A stretch of DNA of 21,649 nucleotides from JAJFTV01 sp964426355. Its GTDB lineage: Bacteria; Chloroflexota; Anaerolineae; Anaerolineales; Anaerolineaceae. A program made the translations under genes and the position numbers. The DNA is taken from the NCBI GenBank assembly GCA_964426355.1, contig CAYRRA010000068.1, forward strand, positions 1 through 21,649, in the 5' to 3' direction. The notes under the pieces are model-generated. The model saw only the letters and a program-made list of their open reading frames with translations. It was not told where the DNA came from and ran no database searches. Positions 7,373-15,181 of this stretch are shown here, one piece after another. The first letter of the stretch is position 1. Every line of letters begins with the position of its first letter.

Positions 7373-8253
7373 CCGTCACCTCGATTGATATACGGTTCCA
7401 TACCGCTGTCAAAGGCTTCGCGGTCGTTATTTTTGATACCGTGCAAAGCCTCGCTCAGCGCAAATGTGCCTTTAATGAAACGAGCACGCGGCAGCAGGTC
7501 TTCGATGCCGGGATACGCCCCCAGGAAATGGCTCAGGTATTTCTCGCCAAAACAGGAAGCCGCCGCAATATCCTGCGCGGGGTCGCCCAGGCACGCAAAG
7601 CCAAAATCAATCACCCCGCATAACGCGCGGGATTGCTCATCATAGAGCACGTTACCGGGTCCAAAATCATAATGCGCCAGGCAGGGCTCAAACGATTGCA
7701 TGGCAGGGTCATCCAGATAGGTCTCGAAATGTACCTGTACCGCTTTACGGGCATCCGTGTGCATATACGCGAAGAGCAATTCGGTGACCTCCCTGTACAT
7801 CTGTTCCCAATCTGTGCGGGTGCCATTCAGCGGCAGCAGGTATTCAACGGTCTGCGAGGGGATGTTGTGCAAGATGTGCAAAAAACCGGCGAGTTGAAAG
7901 GCAATCCGCTGCACGGTCTCGTCGTCCTGGATCGAACAAAGCGTTTCACCCCAGAGCAGTTCACCCGGGATGCGCCGGTAACCCACAAACACCTCCCCCA
8001 AAGCGCCATCCAGGTTTTGGTAAGTAAAATTGGGCACAGGCAACGGCAGTTTTTCTCGCACAGCATCCAGAAAAGCCGCCTCACGCGCCAACACATGAAT
8101 GCCTTCAGCATAACGTGGAAAACGGAAAATCCAGGCATCGTTAATCAGCAGAACATGATTGTATTGCCCAAAGGTATCCGGCTCGGCGCGGTCAATCTGC
8201 AAATTGGGGTAACAGGAGCGTATTTGTTCAAGATATTTCTTCATTTTCTGCAT
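7369..8253 (-). CDS. Aminoglycoside phosphotransferase (APH)-family kinase
   Basis: This 294-residue protein has the APH/choline-kinase fold. The catalytic loop is H194-Y-D196-FGPG-N201 and the metal-binding DFG is at 216-218 (VIDFGFA). An N-lobe with WIFRFPR (41-47) and a RRIPGELL segment match the family. It could phosphorylate an aminoglycoside, a macrolide or an ordinary metabolite; most chromosomal members are uncharacterised and resistance should not be assumed. The start at 8253 has only a weak GGA upstream, and an ATG nine bases further in is also possible. Its stop overlaps the AlaX start by four bases, so the two genes form an operon driven by the promoter at 8312-8339. Confidence 0.85.
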   Translation of the reverse strand: MQKMKKYLEQIRSCYPNLQIDRAEPDTFGQYNHVLLINDAWIFRFPRYAEGIHVLAREAAFLDAVREKLPLPVPNFTYQNLDGALGEVFVGYRRIPGELLWGETLCSIQDDETVQRIAFQLAGFLHILHNIPSQTVEYLLPLNGTRTDWEQMYREVTELLFAYMHTDARKAVQVHFETYLDDPAMQSFEPCLAHYDFGPGNVLYDEQSRALCGVIDFGFACLGDPAQDIAAASCFGEKYLSHFLGAYPGIEDLLPRARFIKGTFALSEALHGIKNNDREAFDSGMEPYINRGDG

Positions 8254-8311
8254 GGTATTCCAATCTTTTTTGCTTCAGGTTGCTCCATAATGGCTCCAAT
8301 GCGATAATATG

Positions 8312-8339
8312 ATTAAAACACAAAGCGGTTAAAGGTCAA
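8312..8339 (-). promoter_or_regulatory. Promoter for the APH-like kinase/AlaX operon
   Basis: On the minus strand TTGACC (8334-8339, 5/6) is followed after 16 bases by TTTAAT (8312-8317, 5/6), with TG one base upstream of the -10 (extended -10). Transcription would start near 8305, giving a leader of about 50 bases. Confidence 0.6.
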
Positions 8340-8365
8340 CATGCACCCGGCGATTATGAGGTGTT

Positions 8366-8395
8366 TCGTCACGCACAGAATAACTGGGATACAAT
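8366..8395 (+). promoter_or_regulatory. Candidate promoter for the VOC gene
   Basis: TCGTCA (8366-8371, 4/6) and TACAAT (8390-8395, 5/6) lie 18 bases apart, about 20 bases before the ATG at 8415. It is divergent from, and upstream of, the promoter at 8312-8339; the two -35 elements are about 26 bases apart. Confidence 0.38.
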
Positions 8396-8414
8396 CTACA
8401 AGAAGGGATCAAGT

Positions 8415-8837
8415 ATGAATCAGTCCATTGTTCATGTCGCTTTAGTCGTCCGCGATTACGATGAGGCGCTTGATTTTTACCTCAATAAGCTCAATTTTAC
8501 ACTCATCGAAGATACCTATCAGCCGGAACAAGATAAACGCTGGGTGGTTGTTGCACCGCCGGGTTCCAAAGGCGCAACCCTGCTGCTTGCCAGGGCATCC
8601 AAACCGGAACAAGAGCCGTTTATCGGCAATCAATCTGGTGGGCGGGTCTTTTTATTTCTCAACACGGACGATTTCTGGCGTGATTATCATGAAATGCTTG
8701 CGAAAGGGATTAAATTTGTCCGCGAGCCGAAACAAGCCGGGTACGGAATGGTCGCGGTTTTTGAAGACCTGTATGGAAACCTGTGGGATTTGCTCCAATT
8801 CAACGACGATCATCCAATTGCACAAAGAGTAATGTGA
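8415..8837 (+). CDS. VOC superfamily (glyoxalase/bleomycin-resistance-like) protein
   Basis: This 140-residue protein has the paired beta-alpha-beta-beta-beta modules of the vicinal-oxygen-chelate fold. The first module starts IVHVALVVRDYDEALDFY, with candidate metal ligand H7, and continues to KGATLLLARA. The second ends VFEDLYGNLWDLLQF, where Asp stands in the usual position of the last Glu ligand. Members isomerise, cleave or sequester small molecules using a divalent metal; the substrate here is unknown. ATG 8415 follows AAGGGA by six bases and begins exactly at the domain. A longer in-frame start 54 bases upstream has no support. It heads a plus-strand series running to the HIT gene. Confidence 0.88.
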   Translation: MNQSIVHVALVVRDYDEALDFYLNKLNFTLIEDTYQPEQDKRWVVVAPPGSKGATLLLARASKPEQEPFIGNQSGGRVFLFLNTDDFWRDYHEMLAKGIKFVREPKQAGYGMVAVFEDLYGNLWDLLQFNDDHPIAQRVM

Positions 8838-8903
8838 AAGTTTTATCACAAAAAATCAACATACAAAACATAAGTCGAATACTCCCCTTTCTCCAGGTGA
8901 ATG

Positions 8904-9503
8904 ATGCCCTATTCAACTCTCATCTTCGATTTATCTGAAGTCTTGATTGCCGGTTTGTACGGCATTGAGAAGATGCTGGCGCCTCGTTTTCAGGTTGATC
9001 CCAAATTGATTTTGCCCGCTTTGGGCGGTCAGATCCTTCACGAACTCTGCTGCGGACAAATAACAGAAGATGTCTATCTTTCAAAGATCATCAAACAGCA
9101 GGGGTGGGATATACCCATAACCGAAATGAAAGCTTTAATCCGAGAGAATTTTCACAGGCATATACCCGGTATGAAAGAGCTCATCGTCACATTATCCGAC
9201 CGGTATCAGCTTGTTTTACTCTCTGACCATGCACTGGAATGGGTGAAGTACATCCACCAAATCCACCCGTTTTTGGATGTATTCACACACCAGTTTTTTT
9301 CTTACCAGATCAAGCAAACAAAACGGGAGCCTTCTACGTTTTTGCATGTTTTAGCAGCCATTCAAAGTGAGCCTGATCAATGTTTTTTCATTGACGATAA
9401 TCTGCTCAATGTTTCGGTGGCGCAAGGTGTTGGTATCAGAGGGATACAATTTTTCTCAACCGGGCAAATCAATCAAAGGCTTGAACAAATCGACTTTGAT
9501 TAA
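8904..9503 (+). CDS. HAD superfamily hydrolase (haloacid dehalogenase-like phosphatase)
   Basis: The protein has 199 residues. Motif I is FDLSEVL with nucleophile D9; the residue two positions later, often Asp, is Ser here, as in many DLGGVL-type relatives. Motif II is LLSDH (S107), motif III K140 in TKREPSTF, and motif IV FFIDDN (D164-D165). The helical cap lies between residues 15 and 90. It probably hydrolyses a phosphate ester or C-halogen bond in a small molecule; the substrate is unknown. AGGTGA at 8895-8900 favours the second of two adjacent ATGs (8904); the first, at 8901, adds one Met. The gene is 66 bases after the VOC gene and 28 bases before tag. Confidence 0.86.
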   Translation: MPYSTLIFDLSEVLIAGLYGIEKMLAPRFQVDPKLILPALGGQILHELCCGQITEDVYLSKIIKQQGWDIPITEMKALIRENFHRHIPGMKELIVTLSDRYQLVLLSDHALEWVKYIHQIHPFLDVFTHQFFSYQIKQTKREPSTFLHVLAAIQSEPDQCFFIDDNLLNVSVAQGVGIRGIQFFSTGQINQRLEQIDFD

Positions 9504-9531
9504 ACTCACACGCCAACAGGAGGACATTTTT

Positions 9532-10101
9532 ATGGATAAGAACTTACCACGCTGCGGATGGGCACAAACTGAACAAATGATGGCATACCACGACCAGGAA
9601 TGGGGTGTGCCGGTCTATGATGACCGCCTGCTGTTTGAATTTCTCATACTGGAAGGCGCACAGGCTGGGTTAAGCTGGAGCACCATTCTGGCGCGCCGGG
9701 ATAACTACCGGGTGGCTTTCGATAACTTCCAACCGGAAATTGTGGCAGGATATGATGAAACAAAAATCGCCGATCTGCTTGGCAACGTGGGGATTATCCG
9801 CAACCGCCTGAAAATACGCGCCGCAATCGACAACGCGCGTGCGTTCCTGCAAGTGCAAAAGGAATTTGGCAGCTTTGCAGCTTATATCTGGACATTCACC
9901 GGGGGTAAGCCCATTAAAAATCAATGGCGCACATTATCCGAACTGCCTGCGCAGACAACCGAATCACAGGCGATGAGCAAAGACCTTAAACAACGCAGCT
10001 TCCGCTTTGTGGGTCCAACCATCTGCTACGCTTTTATGCAGGCAGTCGGGATGGTAAACGACCACATGGTCGACTGCTTTCGCTATGATGAGCTGGGCTG
10101 A
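9532..10101 (+). CDS. tag: DNA-3-methyladenine glycosylase I
   Basis: This 189-residue protein has the length of E. coli Tag (187), which removes 3-methyladenine from alkylated DNA to start base-excision repair. The zinc site is complete: C8 (RCGWA), H20 (YHDQEWG), H178 and C182 (NDHMVDC). E41 in LILEGAQAG and W49 in LSWST correspond to the catalytic/base-binding Glu38 and Trp46. The helix-hairpin-helix scaffold runs through the middle (LLGNVGIIRNR). An ideal AGGAGG lies eight bases upstream of ATG 9532. The PAP2 gene starts 12 bases after its stop, suggesting cotranscription. Confidence 0.96.
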   Translation: MDKNLPRCGWAQTEQMMAYHDQEWGVPVYDDRLLFEFLILEGAQAGLSWSTILARRDNYRVAFDNFQPEIVAGYDETKIADLLGNVGIIRNRLKIRAAIDNARAFLQVQKEFGSFAAYIWTFTGGKPIKNQWRTLSELPAQTTESQAMSKDLKQRSFRFVGPTICYAFMQAVGMVNDHMVDCFRYDELG

Positions 10102-10113
10102 GGGGACGCGGTG

Positions 10114-10707
10114 ATGCGCAAACGCTGGCTCTGGCTTATCCTGGTGCTCGCGCTGCAAATGCTATATTTCCCCATCAACCGGCTGGCGCACGGCGGGGTG
10201 ATGCTGCAAACCGCGCTGGACGCATACATCCCGCTGCTGCCAATCTTCACCGTCCCGTACCTTTTGGCTCTACCCTGGTGGCTGGGCAGCCTGGTATGGG
10301 CAACTGTTGCCATGCCGAAGCCGCTTTTCCGCGCCTTGATCAGTGCGGTGCTGCCCGTCATCCTCTGTGGAACGCTCATTTACATTCTCTGCCCGACCTA
10401 TGTGACGCGCAGCCCGGTCATTGCACAGGGATGGTCTGCTGACCTGCTGCGCTTCATCTACCAGAACGACCGTGCCTACAATGCCTTTCCCAGCAGTCAT
10501 ACCTACCTGACCACACTGATTTGCCTTTTCTGGTGGCACTGGAAACCCCATCTTCGCTGGCTTTGGGTGCTGATCCTGGCGCTGGTGCTGCTCTCCACGC
10601 TTTTCACCCACCAGCATACCTTGCCAGATGTGGCTGGAGGGATCGCACTGGCTTCCGCCGGGTATGTTTTTGGGTTCCACCTGGCAAACAGGAAGGAAAA
10701 AGAATGA
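10114..10707 (+). CDS. PAP2-superfamily membrane phosphatase
   Basis: This 197-residue integral membrane protein has about five or six hydrophobic helices. The PAP2 motif C2 is FPSSHT (P126-S-S-H129), and C3 is represented by H168xxxD172 (HTLPDVAGG). The usual arginine of C3 is replaced (STLF for SR), and C1 is reduced to YVTRSP (R99), as in the inositol-phosphotransferase-like branch. It should dephosphorylate or transfer a lipid or prenyl phosphate at the outer face of the membrane; the substrate is unknown. AGGGGA seven bases upstream supports ATG 10114 over the GTG just before it. Its stop overlaps the MFS start by four bases (ATGA), so the two are translationally coupled. Confidence 0.82.
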   Translation: MRKRWLWLILVLALQMLYFPINRLAHGGVMLQTALDAYIPLLPIFTVPYLLALPWWLGSLVWATVAMPKPLFRALISAVLPVILCGTLIYILCPTYVTRSPVIAQGWSADLLRFIYQNDRAYNAFPSSHTYLTTLICLFWWHWKPHLRWLWVLILALVLLSTLFTHQHTLPDVAGGIALASAGYVFGFHLANRKEKE

Positions 10708-11972
10708 AGCTGGCAGGTCTCTGGCGTAGCCCGGACTTTCTCAAGCTCTGGAGCGGTCAAACCGTTTCTATGTTCGGTTCACAGATTACCTTGCTGGCGG
10801 TTCCTATCACCGCAGCGCTGCTCCTGGAGGCAACCCCTGCTCAAATGGGCTTCCTCTCCGCTGCGGAGATGGCGCCTGCGCTGCTGCTGGGGCTCTTCAC
10901 CGGTGTCTGGGTAGATCGACTCAGGCGTCGCCCGGTCATGATTACCGTTGATATCCTGCGCGCAGTAATTTTAGCAATCATCCCCCTGGGTACCTGGCTG
11001 GGCTTTTTAGGCATAGAACTGCTTTATCTGTTGAGCTTTCTGCTGGGTACACTGAACTTCCTCTTTGACGTGGCATACCGGTCCTACCTGCCGTCACTGG
11101 TAGAACAAGATCAACTTCTGGAGGCAAACAGCAAACTGGAGGTGACCAATTCGCTTTCTTATGTCGCCGGACCGGGATTGGCGGGCTGGCTGATTGAACT
11201 GCTCGGCGCACCGTATGCCATCCTTGCAGATGCATTCTCATTTTTGCTCTCAGCGTTCAGCTTTGGATTGATCCGCAAACACGAACCTCAACCGCAAGCA
11301 TCGGTAAGGGATGAGGGGTTTTGGAAACAGGTTGCCTGTGGTTTACGCCTGATCCTGGCTGATGCGCGCCTGCGCGCCATGGCAGCCTCTGCCATGACAT
11401 CCAACTTCGCCGGCGGGTTTTTCAGCGCACTGCTGGTGCTTTATATCACCCGCGAACTTGGTCTTTCTGCGCTCTTCCTCGGTTTCATGTATGGGGCAGG
11501 TTCCTTCAGCGGCTTGCTGGCGGCGCTGCTGCTGAAAAGACTGCAAAACCGCTTTGGGTTGGGACGCATCTATATCATCGCGGATGTGATGATTGGGCTG
11601 GGATGGCTGTTCATCCCTCTGCTGAGCTCGTATTTCCCGGAGCCGCGCCCGGTGATTTTTGCCTGTATGCTGGTAGCAGGTTTTGGCAATACCACCTGCA
11701 ACATCAGCAGTACCAGCCTGGCGCAGGTGATCGTCCCCGGACCTCTGCTGGGGCGTTATTACGCCAGCGAGCAGTTCATCGCGCTGGGGCTGCTGCCCAT
11801 CGGCTCGCTGCTGGGAGGTGTGCTGGGAAATACCTTGGGGGTGCGTAACGGGCTGCTGATGGGTGGCAGCATCATGCTGACAGCCTTTCTCTGGCTTTTA
11901 TTCTCGCCGCTGCGGCACACCCATTCATTAGACCAGGCAAGGGAAACGAAAAAAATCGCGCAGGAATGTTGA
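10704..11972 (+). CDS. MFS transporter (EntS/MFS_3-like drug or siderophore exporter)
   Basis: This 422-residue major-facilitator protein has about twelve hydrophobic helices. The opening LWRSPDFLKLWSGQTVSMFGSQIT and motif A, GVWVDRLRRRPVM (67-79), identify the EntS/MFS_3-type exporter branch. The YRSYLPSLV...LEANSKLE segment after helix 4 is also typical. Members export siderophores, macrolides or other small molecules by proton antiport; the substrate cannot be deduced. ATG 10704 overlaps the PAP2 stop and is preceded by GGAAGG. A longer frame opening at 10521 runs antigenically unrelated, non-membrane sequence inside the PAP2 gene and is rejected. The end is followed by the HIT gene within about 55 bases. 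Confidence 0.9.
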   Translation: MKLAGLWRSPDFLKLWSGQTVSMFGSQITLLAVPITAALLLEATPAQMGFLSAAEMAPALLLGLFTGVWVDRLRRRPVMITVDILRAVILAIIPLGTWLGFLGIELLYLLSFLLGTLNFLFDVAYRSYLPSLVEQDQLLEANSKLEVTNSLSYVAGPGLAGWLIELLGAPYAILADAFSFLLSAFSFGLIRKHEPQPQASVRDEGFWKQVACGLRLILADARLRAMAASAMTSNFAGGFFSALLVLYITRELGLSALFLGFMYGAGSFSGLLAALLLKRLQNRFGLGRIYIIADVMIGLGWLFIPLLSSYFPEPRPVIFACMLVAGFGNTTCNISSTSLAQVIVPGPLLGRYYASEQFIALGLLPIGSLLGGVLGNTLGVRNGLLMGGSIMLTAFLWLLFSPLRHTHSLDQARETKKIAQEC

Positions 11973-12027
11973 ATTTATGGAACGAGGACTTTCTGAGTTA
12001 CAATTATCAAAACACAACGGACAGCCT

Positions 12028-12537
12028 ATGAAAAGATTTTTCTCACCCTGGAGAATGAAATACATCAACGGGTCCAATGCAACCCCTGGTTGTATCTTTT
12101 GCAACCTGTCAGAGGGAACACACGAAGACCGGGAAAGGCTGATTGTACAGCGCGGAAAGCTGGCATTCGTGATGCTCAACCGTTACCCCTACACATCCGG
12201 ACACCTGATGGTGGCTCCGTATGCGCACCTGAATTCTATCGAACTGCTGGATGCCGCCACACAGGGTGAAATGATGGCTCTCATCAGCCGTGCGGTGGAA
12301 GTACTTCGTGAAGTTTATCATCCTGAAGGTTTCAATATTGGCGCAAACCTGGGCTGTGCTGCTGGCGCAGGTTTTGCCGGGCATATTCATTTCCACATCG
12401 TGCCGCGCTGGGGCGGCGACACCAACTTTATGACCACTTTAGGGGATGTGCGCGTCCTGCCCGAAGACCTGGAAACCACCTGGCAGCGCATTTGTGAGGA
12501 CTGGGAAAAGAGGATAGAGCGCCTATCTGAGCAATAA
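12028..12537 (+). CDS. HIT-family nucleotide hydrolase/AP4A phosphorylase-like protein
   Basis: This 169-residue cytoplasmic protein carries the histidine triad H119-I-H121-F-H123-IVP and, near the start, CIFC (22-25), the zinc-binding pair of this subgroup. The opening MKRFFSPWRMKYI matches bacterial HIT proteins related to Ap4A phosphorylase, which cleave dinucleoside polyphosphates or adenylyl conjugates. I chose ATG 12028 because the homologous N-terminus begins there; an in-frame ATG at 11977 would add 17 unrelated residues. Neither has a convincing ribosome site. The stop codon abuts the stop of the convergent MBL gene with no base between. Confidence 0.9.
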   Translation: MKRFFSPWRMKYINGSNATPGCIFCNLSEGTHEDRERLIVQRGKLAFVMLNRYPYTSGHLMVAPYAHLNSIELLDAATQGEMMALISRAVEVLREVYHPEGFNIGANLGCAAGAGFAGHIHFHIVPRWGGDTNFMTTLGDVRVLPEDLETTWQRICEDWEKRIERLSEQ

Positions 12538-13527
12538 TCACCCGTCACTGGTTTTGGGAGGCAATTGAGTGTCAACTTTTTTTTGCATCCGTCGAAACAA
12601 ATCCCTCAAAGAATACAGCAACGTATCATCGGGCTGATAGGAGGAGAATGGTTCAGGCAAAATTACCTCCGCAAGAGCCTCTTCCGGTTTACCCGATTGG
12701 ATAAATGCATCGATCGTTTGCTGCAGTACGCGCAAATAATCCGCCTGCTGTCTTAGCTCTGTCATTGTACTCAACCTACCATGACCCGGCACAACCGTTT
12801 GTGGATTTAAAATGGCAAATTTTTCCAGCACGCGCAGCCAGCCTGGTAAATCGGCATCGGCGATGAAGGCATGATGGCGGGCAAAGAGCAAATCGCCGCT
12901 AAACAGGATGCCATCCTGCGGCAAGTGGATAACCGCATTCCCGGCAGCATGCCCCTTTTCACAAGGAATAAACTCCACGGTGCGCCGTACGCCGTGAAAT
13001 GAGACCGTCCCCTGGCTGGTGAGATTAGGCAGGCGTAACCGGATGCTGTCAAATAATTCCGAGCGTTGGCGAACCTGTCCGAGCTCTGTTTCGATTTCCG
13101 CGCGTTTCTTTGTGTCCTGCTCGCGCGAAAAATTTTCGCGCGTTTCATGCAGCATCTTCCGCGCGTGCTCTTTATATCCTCTGAGAACATCCTCACCACT
13201 GTCCCGGATGAGATGATAGGTATCCTCGGAAGAAAGAATACAGGCATCGTCATCAAAAACCTGGCAACCCCAAATATGATCGAGGTGATGATGGGTGACG
13301 AAAACCAAATCAACCGGGCGCGATGTCAGGGTTTCTGCCGCCTTGCGCAGGTCCAGGGCGGCGCGCGGTGACAAAAAAGCATCCACCACCGCCGTTCTGT
13401 CCCCCAGGTCGATGATGCCGCAGTTGCTGCCTGCCATCGTATCGGGTTTTGCCCATGCAGCAAAAACCCCGTCGGTCAACCTGGTGAGTTCAAAGTACTC
13501 CGATTGCGGAAGTTCTTGATCGCCCAT
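12538..13527 (-). CDS. MBL-fold metallo-hydrolase
   Basis: This 329-residue protein is a metallo-beta-lactamase-fold hydrolase. The dimetal site is complete: H79xH81xD83H84 (THHHLDH), H193 (KGHAAGN), D212 (FSGDLLF) and H249 (VPGHGR). A charged, probably coiled-coil insertion (about 118-160) projects between the first and second metal motifs, and a helical tail follows the last. The arrangement resembles the broad glyoxalase II/CphA-like MBL hydrolases, so a thioester, lactam or other ester substrate is possible; none can be chosen. ATG 13527 follows AAGGAG by seven bases; a TTG six codons earlier is unlikely. It starts 14 bases after the pentapeptide-repeat gene and its Shine-Dalgarno overlaps the end of that gene, so the two are cotranscribed. 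Confidence 0.88.
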   Translation of the reverse strand: MGDQELPQSEYFELTRLTDGVFAAWAKPDTMAGSNCGIIDLGDRTAVVDAFLSPRAALDLRKAAETLTSRPVDLVFVTHHHLDHIWGCQVFDDDACILSSEDTYHLIRDSGEDVLRGYKEHARKMLHETRENFSREQDTKKRAEIETELGQVRQRSELFDSIRLRLPNLTSQGTVSFHGVRRTVEFIPCEKGHAAGNAVIHLPQDGILFSGDLLFARHHAFIADADLPGWLRVLEKFAILNPQTVVPGHGRLSTMTELRQQADYLRVLQQTIDAFIQSGKPEEALAEVILPEPFSSYQPDDTLLYSLRDLFRRMQKKVDTQLPPKTSDG

Positions 13528-13541
13528 ATCCTGGCTCCTTT

Positions 13542-15017
13542 TCAAAACACATGCATATTTGGATCGAATTTTTTGCCATCCGGCATAATGGCATCCTGCA
13601 ATGAAAGGGTCATCTTCAATTGCTCCCCTGAAACCTGTGCGTTTGCAAGCACGGCGTTGGTCAGGTTTGCGCCAATCAGAATGACGTCCTTCAAATTGGC
13701 TTCACGTAATACAGCCCCTGTCAGGTCTACATCGCGCAAGTTAGATCCCTGTAGGTCAGCACCCGATAGGTTGACCTCCGTCATATTTGCCCAGCGCAAA
13801 TCGGCATCTTTAAAGATTGCCGGAAGGTTGGCTCGCACCAATTCTGCACGTTTTAAATCTGCACCGGTCAGGTCTGCGTTGCGCAAGTCGGCTTTGTTAA
13901 GGCTGCTGTTTTGCAGATTGGCTCGCACCAATTTTACGCCCATCATATTTGCCCGCACCAGGTTGACACCGCTCAAATCGGCAAGATGGAGCAGTGTTTC
14001 CGTCAGGTTTGCTTCACGCAAGTCTGCCTTGCGCATTTGGACACCCTCCATGCGCGCACCGGAGAGGTCTGCCTTGATTAACCTGGCATCGTTGAGTAGC
14101 GCCTTTTCCAGGTTGGCTTCAAACAAACGTGCGCTGCTCAGATCGGCATTTTCAAGCCTTGCCTGCGACAGGTTCGCCCAACGAAAATCCGCCCCGCGCA
14201 AATCGGTATTTGCCAGCAGACTATCGGGTAATTCCGCATGGAAAAAATTCGCTTTTTCTAAATTTGCACCATTGAGATCGATCCCTTTCAATTTGGTATG
14301 CTGAAGCTGAACGCCACGCAGATCGATACCCTCAAAAGAAATCACTGGATCGATACGGTTAATCAACCCCAGTTCAATCAGAAAACGGAGAAGTGCGCTT
14401 TTCCGTTCCTCATCCAATGCCTGCAACGTGGTGAGGGTACGCGAACGCGCCAGCAAGCGAATCTCGGAGCGCGGTTCGGAATAGCGCAAATCTCGTTCCA
14501 GGAGTTGTTCAGAAATCATTTCAAAATAGCTTTGCAAAGCGTCTTCGCGCAGCCGTTCGGCAAACAGTTCTTTCTCAACCTCTGTTCGCACCTTCAAATG
14601 GTTCTCATTGGTGTTGTTGATTGGTGGCGGCGAAACCACCGTTATGCTTTTCACCTCTCGATTGAACCAAAGCAAGCAAATAAGAAGCATAAGGGGCAAA
14701 ATCAGCAGTTCCAACCAGTCCCATAACGTTCGAACAGGGTAATCAACACCATTCGCACCTGTATACCCGCCCAACCCAAGCCAGGCTTCCAGATCGCCGC
14801 CGCTGTTGAAGTGACGTATTGCTGACCAGATAACACCCAGCAAAAGCAAAACGACGATGATCAGCAAAACACCTACCAGCAAATCGCTTCGATGTCGCTT
14901 TTCAATATGTTGTTGCTCGACAGGTTGTTTTTCAACTTGTCTGGATATGCCTTGCTTTCCATTCGGCAGTTCATTGTTTCCCTGATCTGGAGTGGGTTTT
15001 ATCTCGTCATTGATCAT
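13542..15017 (-). CDS. Membrane-anchored pentapeptide-repeat protein
   Basis: This 491-residue protein has a polar, Gln/Glu-rich N-terminus (1-43), two membrane helices (about 45-67 and 98-118) and a helical segment with a coiled-coil look (about 140-220, including RTLTTLQALDEERKSALL). A long run of pentapeptides follows (about 229-463), of the A(D/N)Lxx type such as GANLEKANFF and RWANLSQARL. The repeats fold as a right-handed quadrilateral beta-helix; by positive charge around the helices the repeat domain should be cytoplasmic. Related soluble repeats (Qnr, MfpA) mimic DNA, but membrane-anchored ones are uncharacterised and may be scaffolds. AAGGA lies six bases before ATG. The first gene of a two-gene operon with the MBL hydrolase, it is driven by the promoter at 15153-15181. 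Confidence 0.9.
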   Translation of the reverse strand: MINDEIKPTPDQGNNELPNGKQGISRQVEKQPVEQQHIEKRHRSDLLVGVLLIIVVLLLLGVIWSAIRHFNSGGDLEAWLGLGGYTGANGVDYPVRTLWDWLELLILPLMLLICLLWFNREVKSITVVSPPPINNTNENHLKVRTEVEKELFAERLREDALQSYFEMISEQLLERDLRYSEPRSEIRLLARSRTLTTLQALDEERKSALLRFLIELGLINRIDPVISFEGIDLRGVQLQHTKLKGIDLNGANLEKANFFHAELPDSLLANTDLRGADFRWANLSQARLENADLSSARLFEANLEKALLNDARLIKADLSGARMEGVQMRKADLREANLTETLLHLADLSGVNLVRANMMGVKLVRANLQNSSLNKADLRNADLTGADLKRAELVRANLPAIFKDADLRWANMTEVNLSGADLQGSNLRDVDLTGAVLREANLKDVILIGANLTNAVLANAQVSGEQLKMTLSLQDAIMPDGKKFDPNMHVF

Positions 15018-15152
15018 CTTGATTCCTTCGGTTTATTAATTGGGTTATCCAGGCTATTTGACCATCATCGTTGCACAAACCGATCCAGACAGCATTTCCA
15101 TTCCCTTCCTGCTCAAACAGGATCGCCTTGTAAGCACCATACACCATGAATT

Positions 15153-15181
15153 ATTATAGTGATTTGAGAATAAAAAGACAA
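15153..15181 (-). promoter_or_regulatory. Promoter for the pentapeptide/MBL operon
   Basis: On the minus strand TTGTCT (15176-15181, 4/6) and a perfect TATAAT (15153-15158) are 17 bases apart. The start would be near 15146, leaving a leader of about 130 bases. TGAGAA(A)T elements lie inside the spacer (15165-15171) and upstream as a perfect tandem pair (15194-15209), possible operator sites. The rest of the 366-base gap (15018-15383) holds the opposing -10 at 15276 and nothing else recognisable. Confidence 0.6.

Noticed and set aside
7369..8253. Calling the APH-like kinase an antibiotic-resistance gene
   Set aside because: The fold is shared by many metabolic kinases and nothing in the context points to resistance.
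7633..8307. Plus-strand open frame (224 codons) opposite the APH-like kinase
   Set aside because: It has no family resemblance and no ribosome site, and the kinase motifs are on the other strand.
13504..14304. Long plus-strand open frame (266 codons) opposite the pentapeptide gene
   Set aside because: Its Ala/Ser/Arg periodicity is the mirror of the pentapeptide codons; the minus-strand protein has clear domains and a ribosome site.
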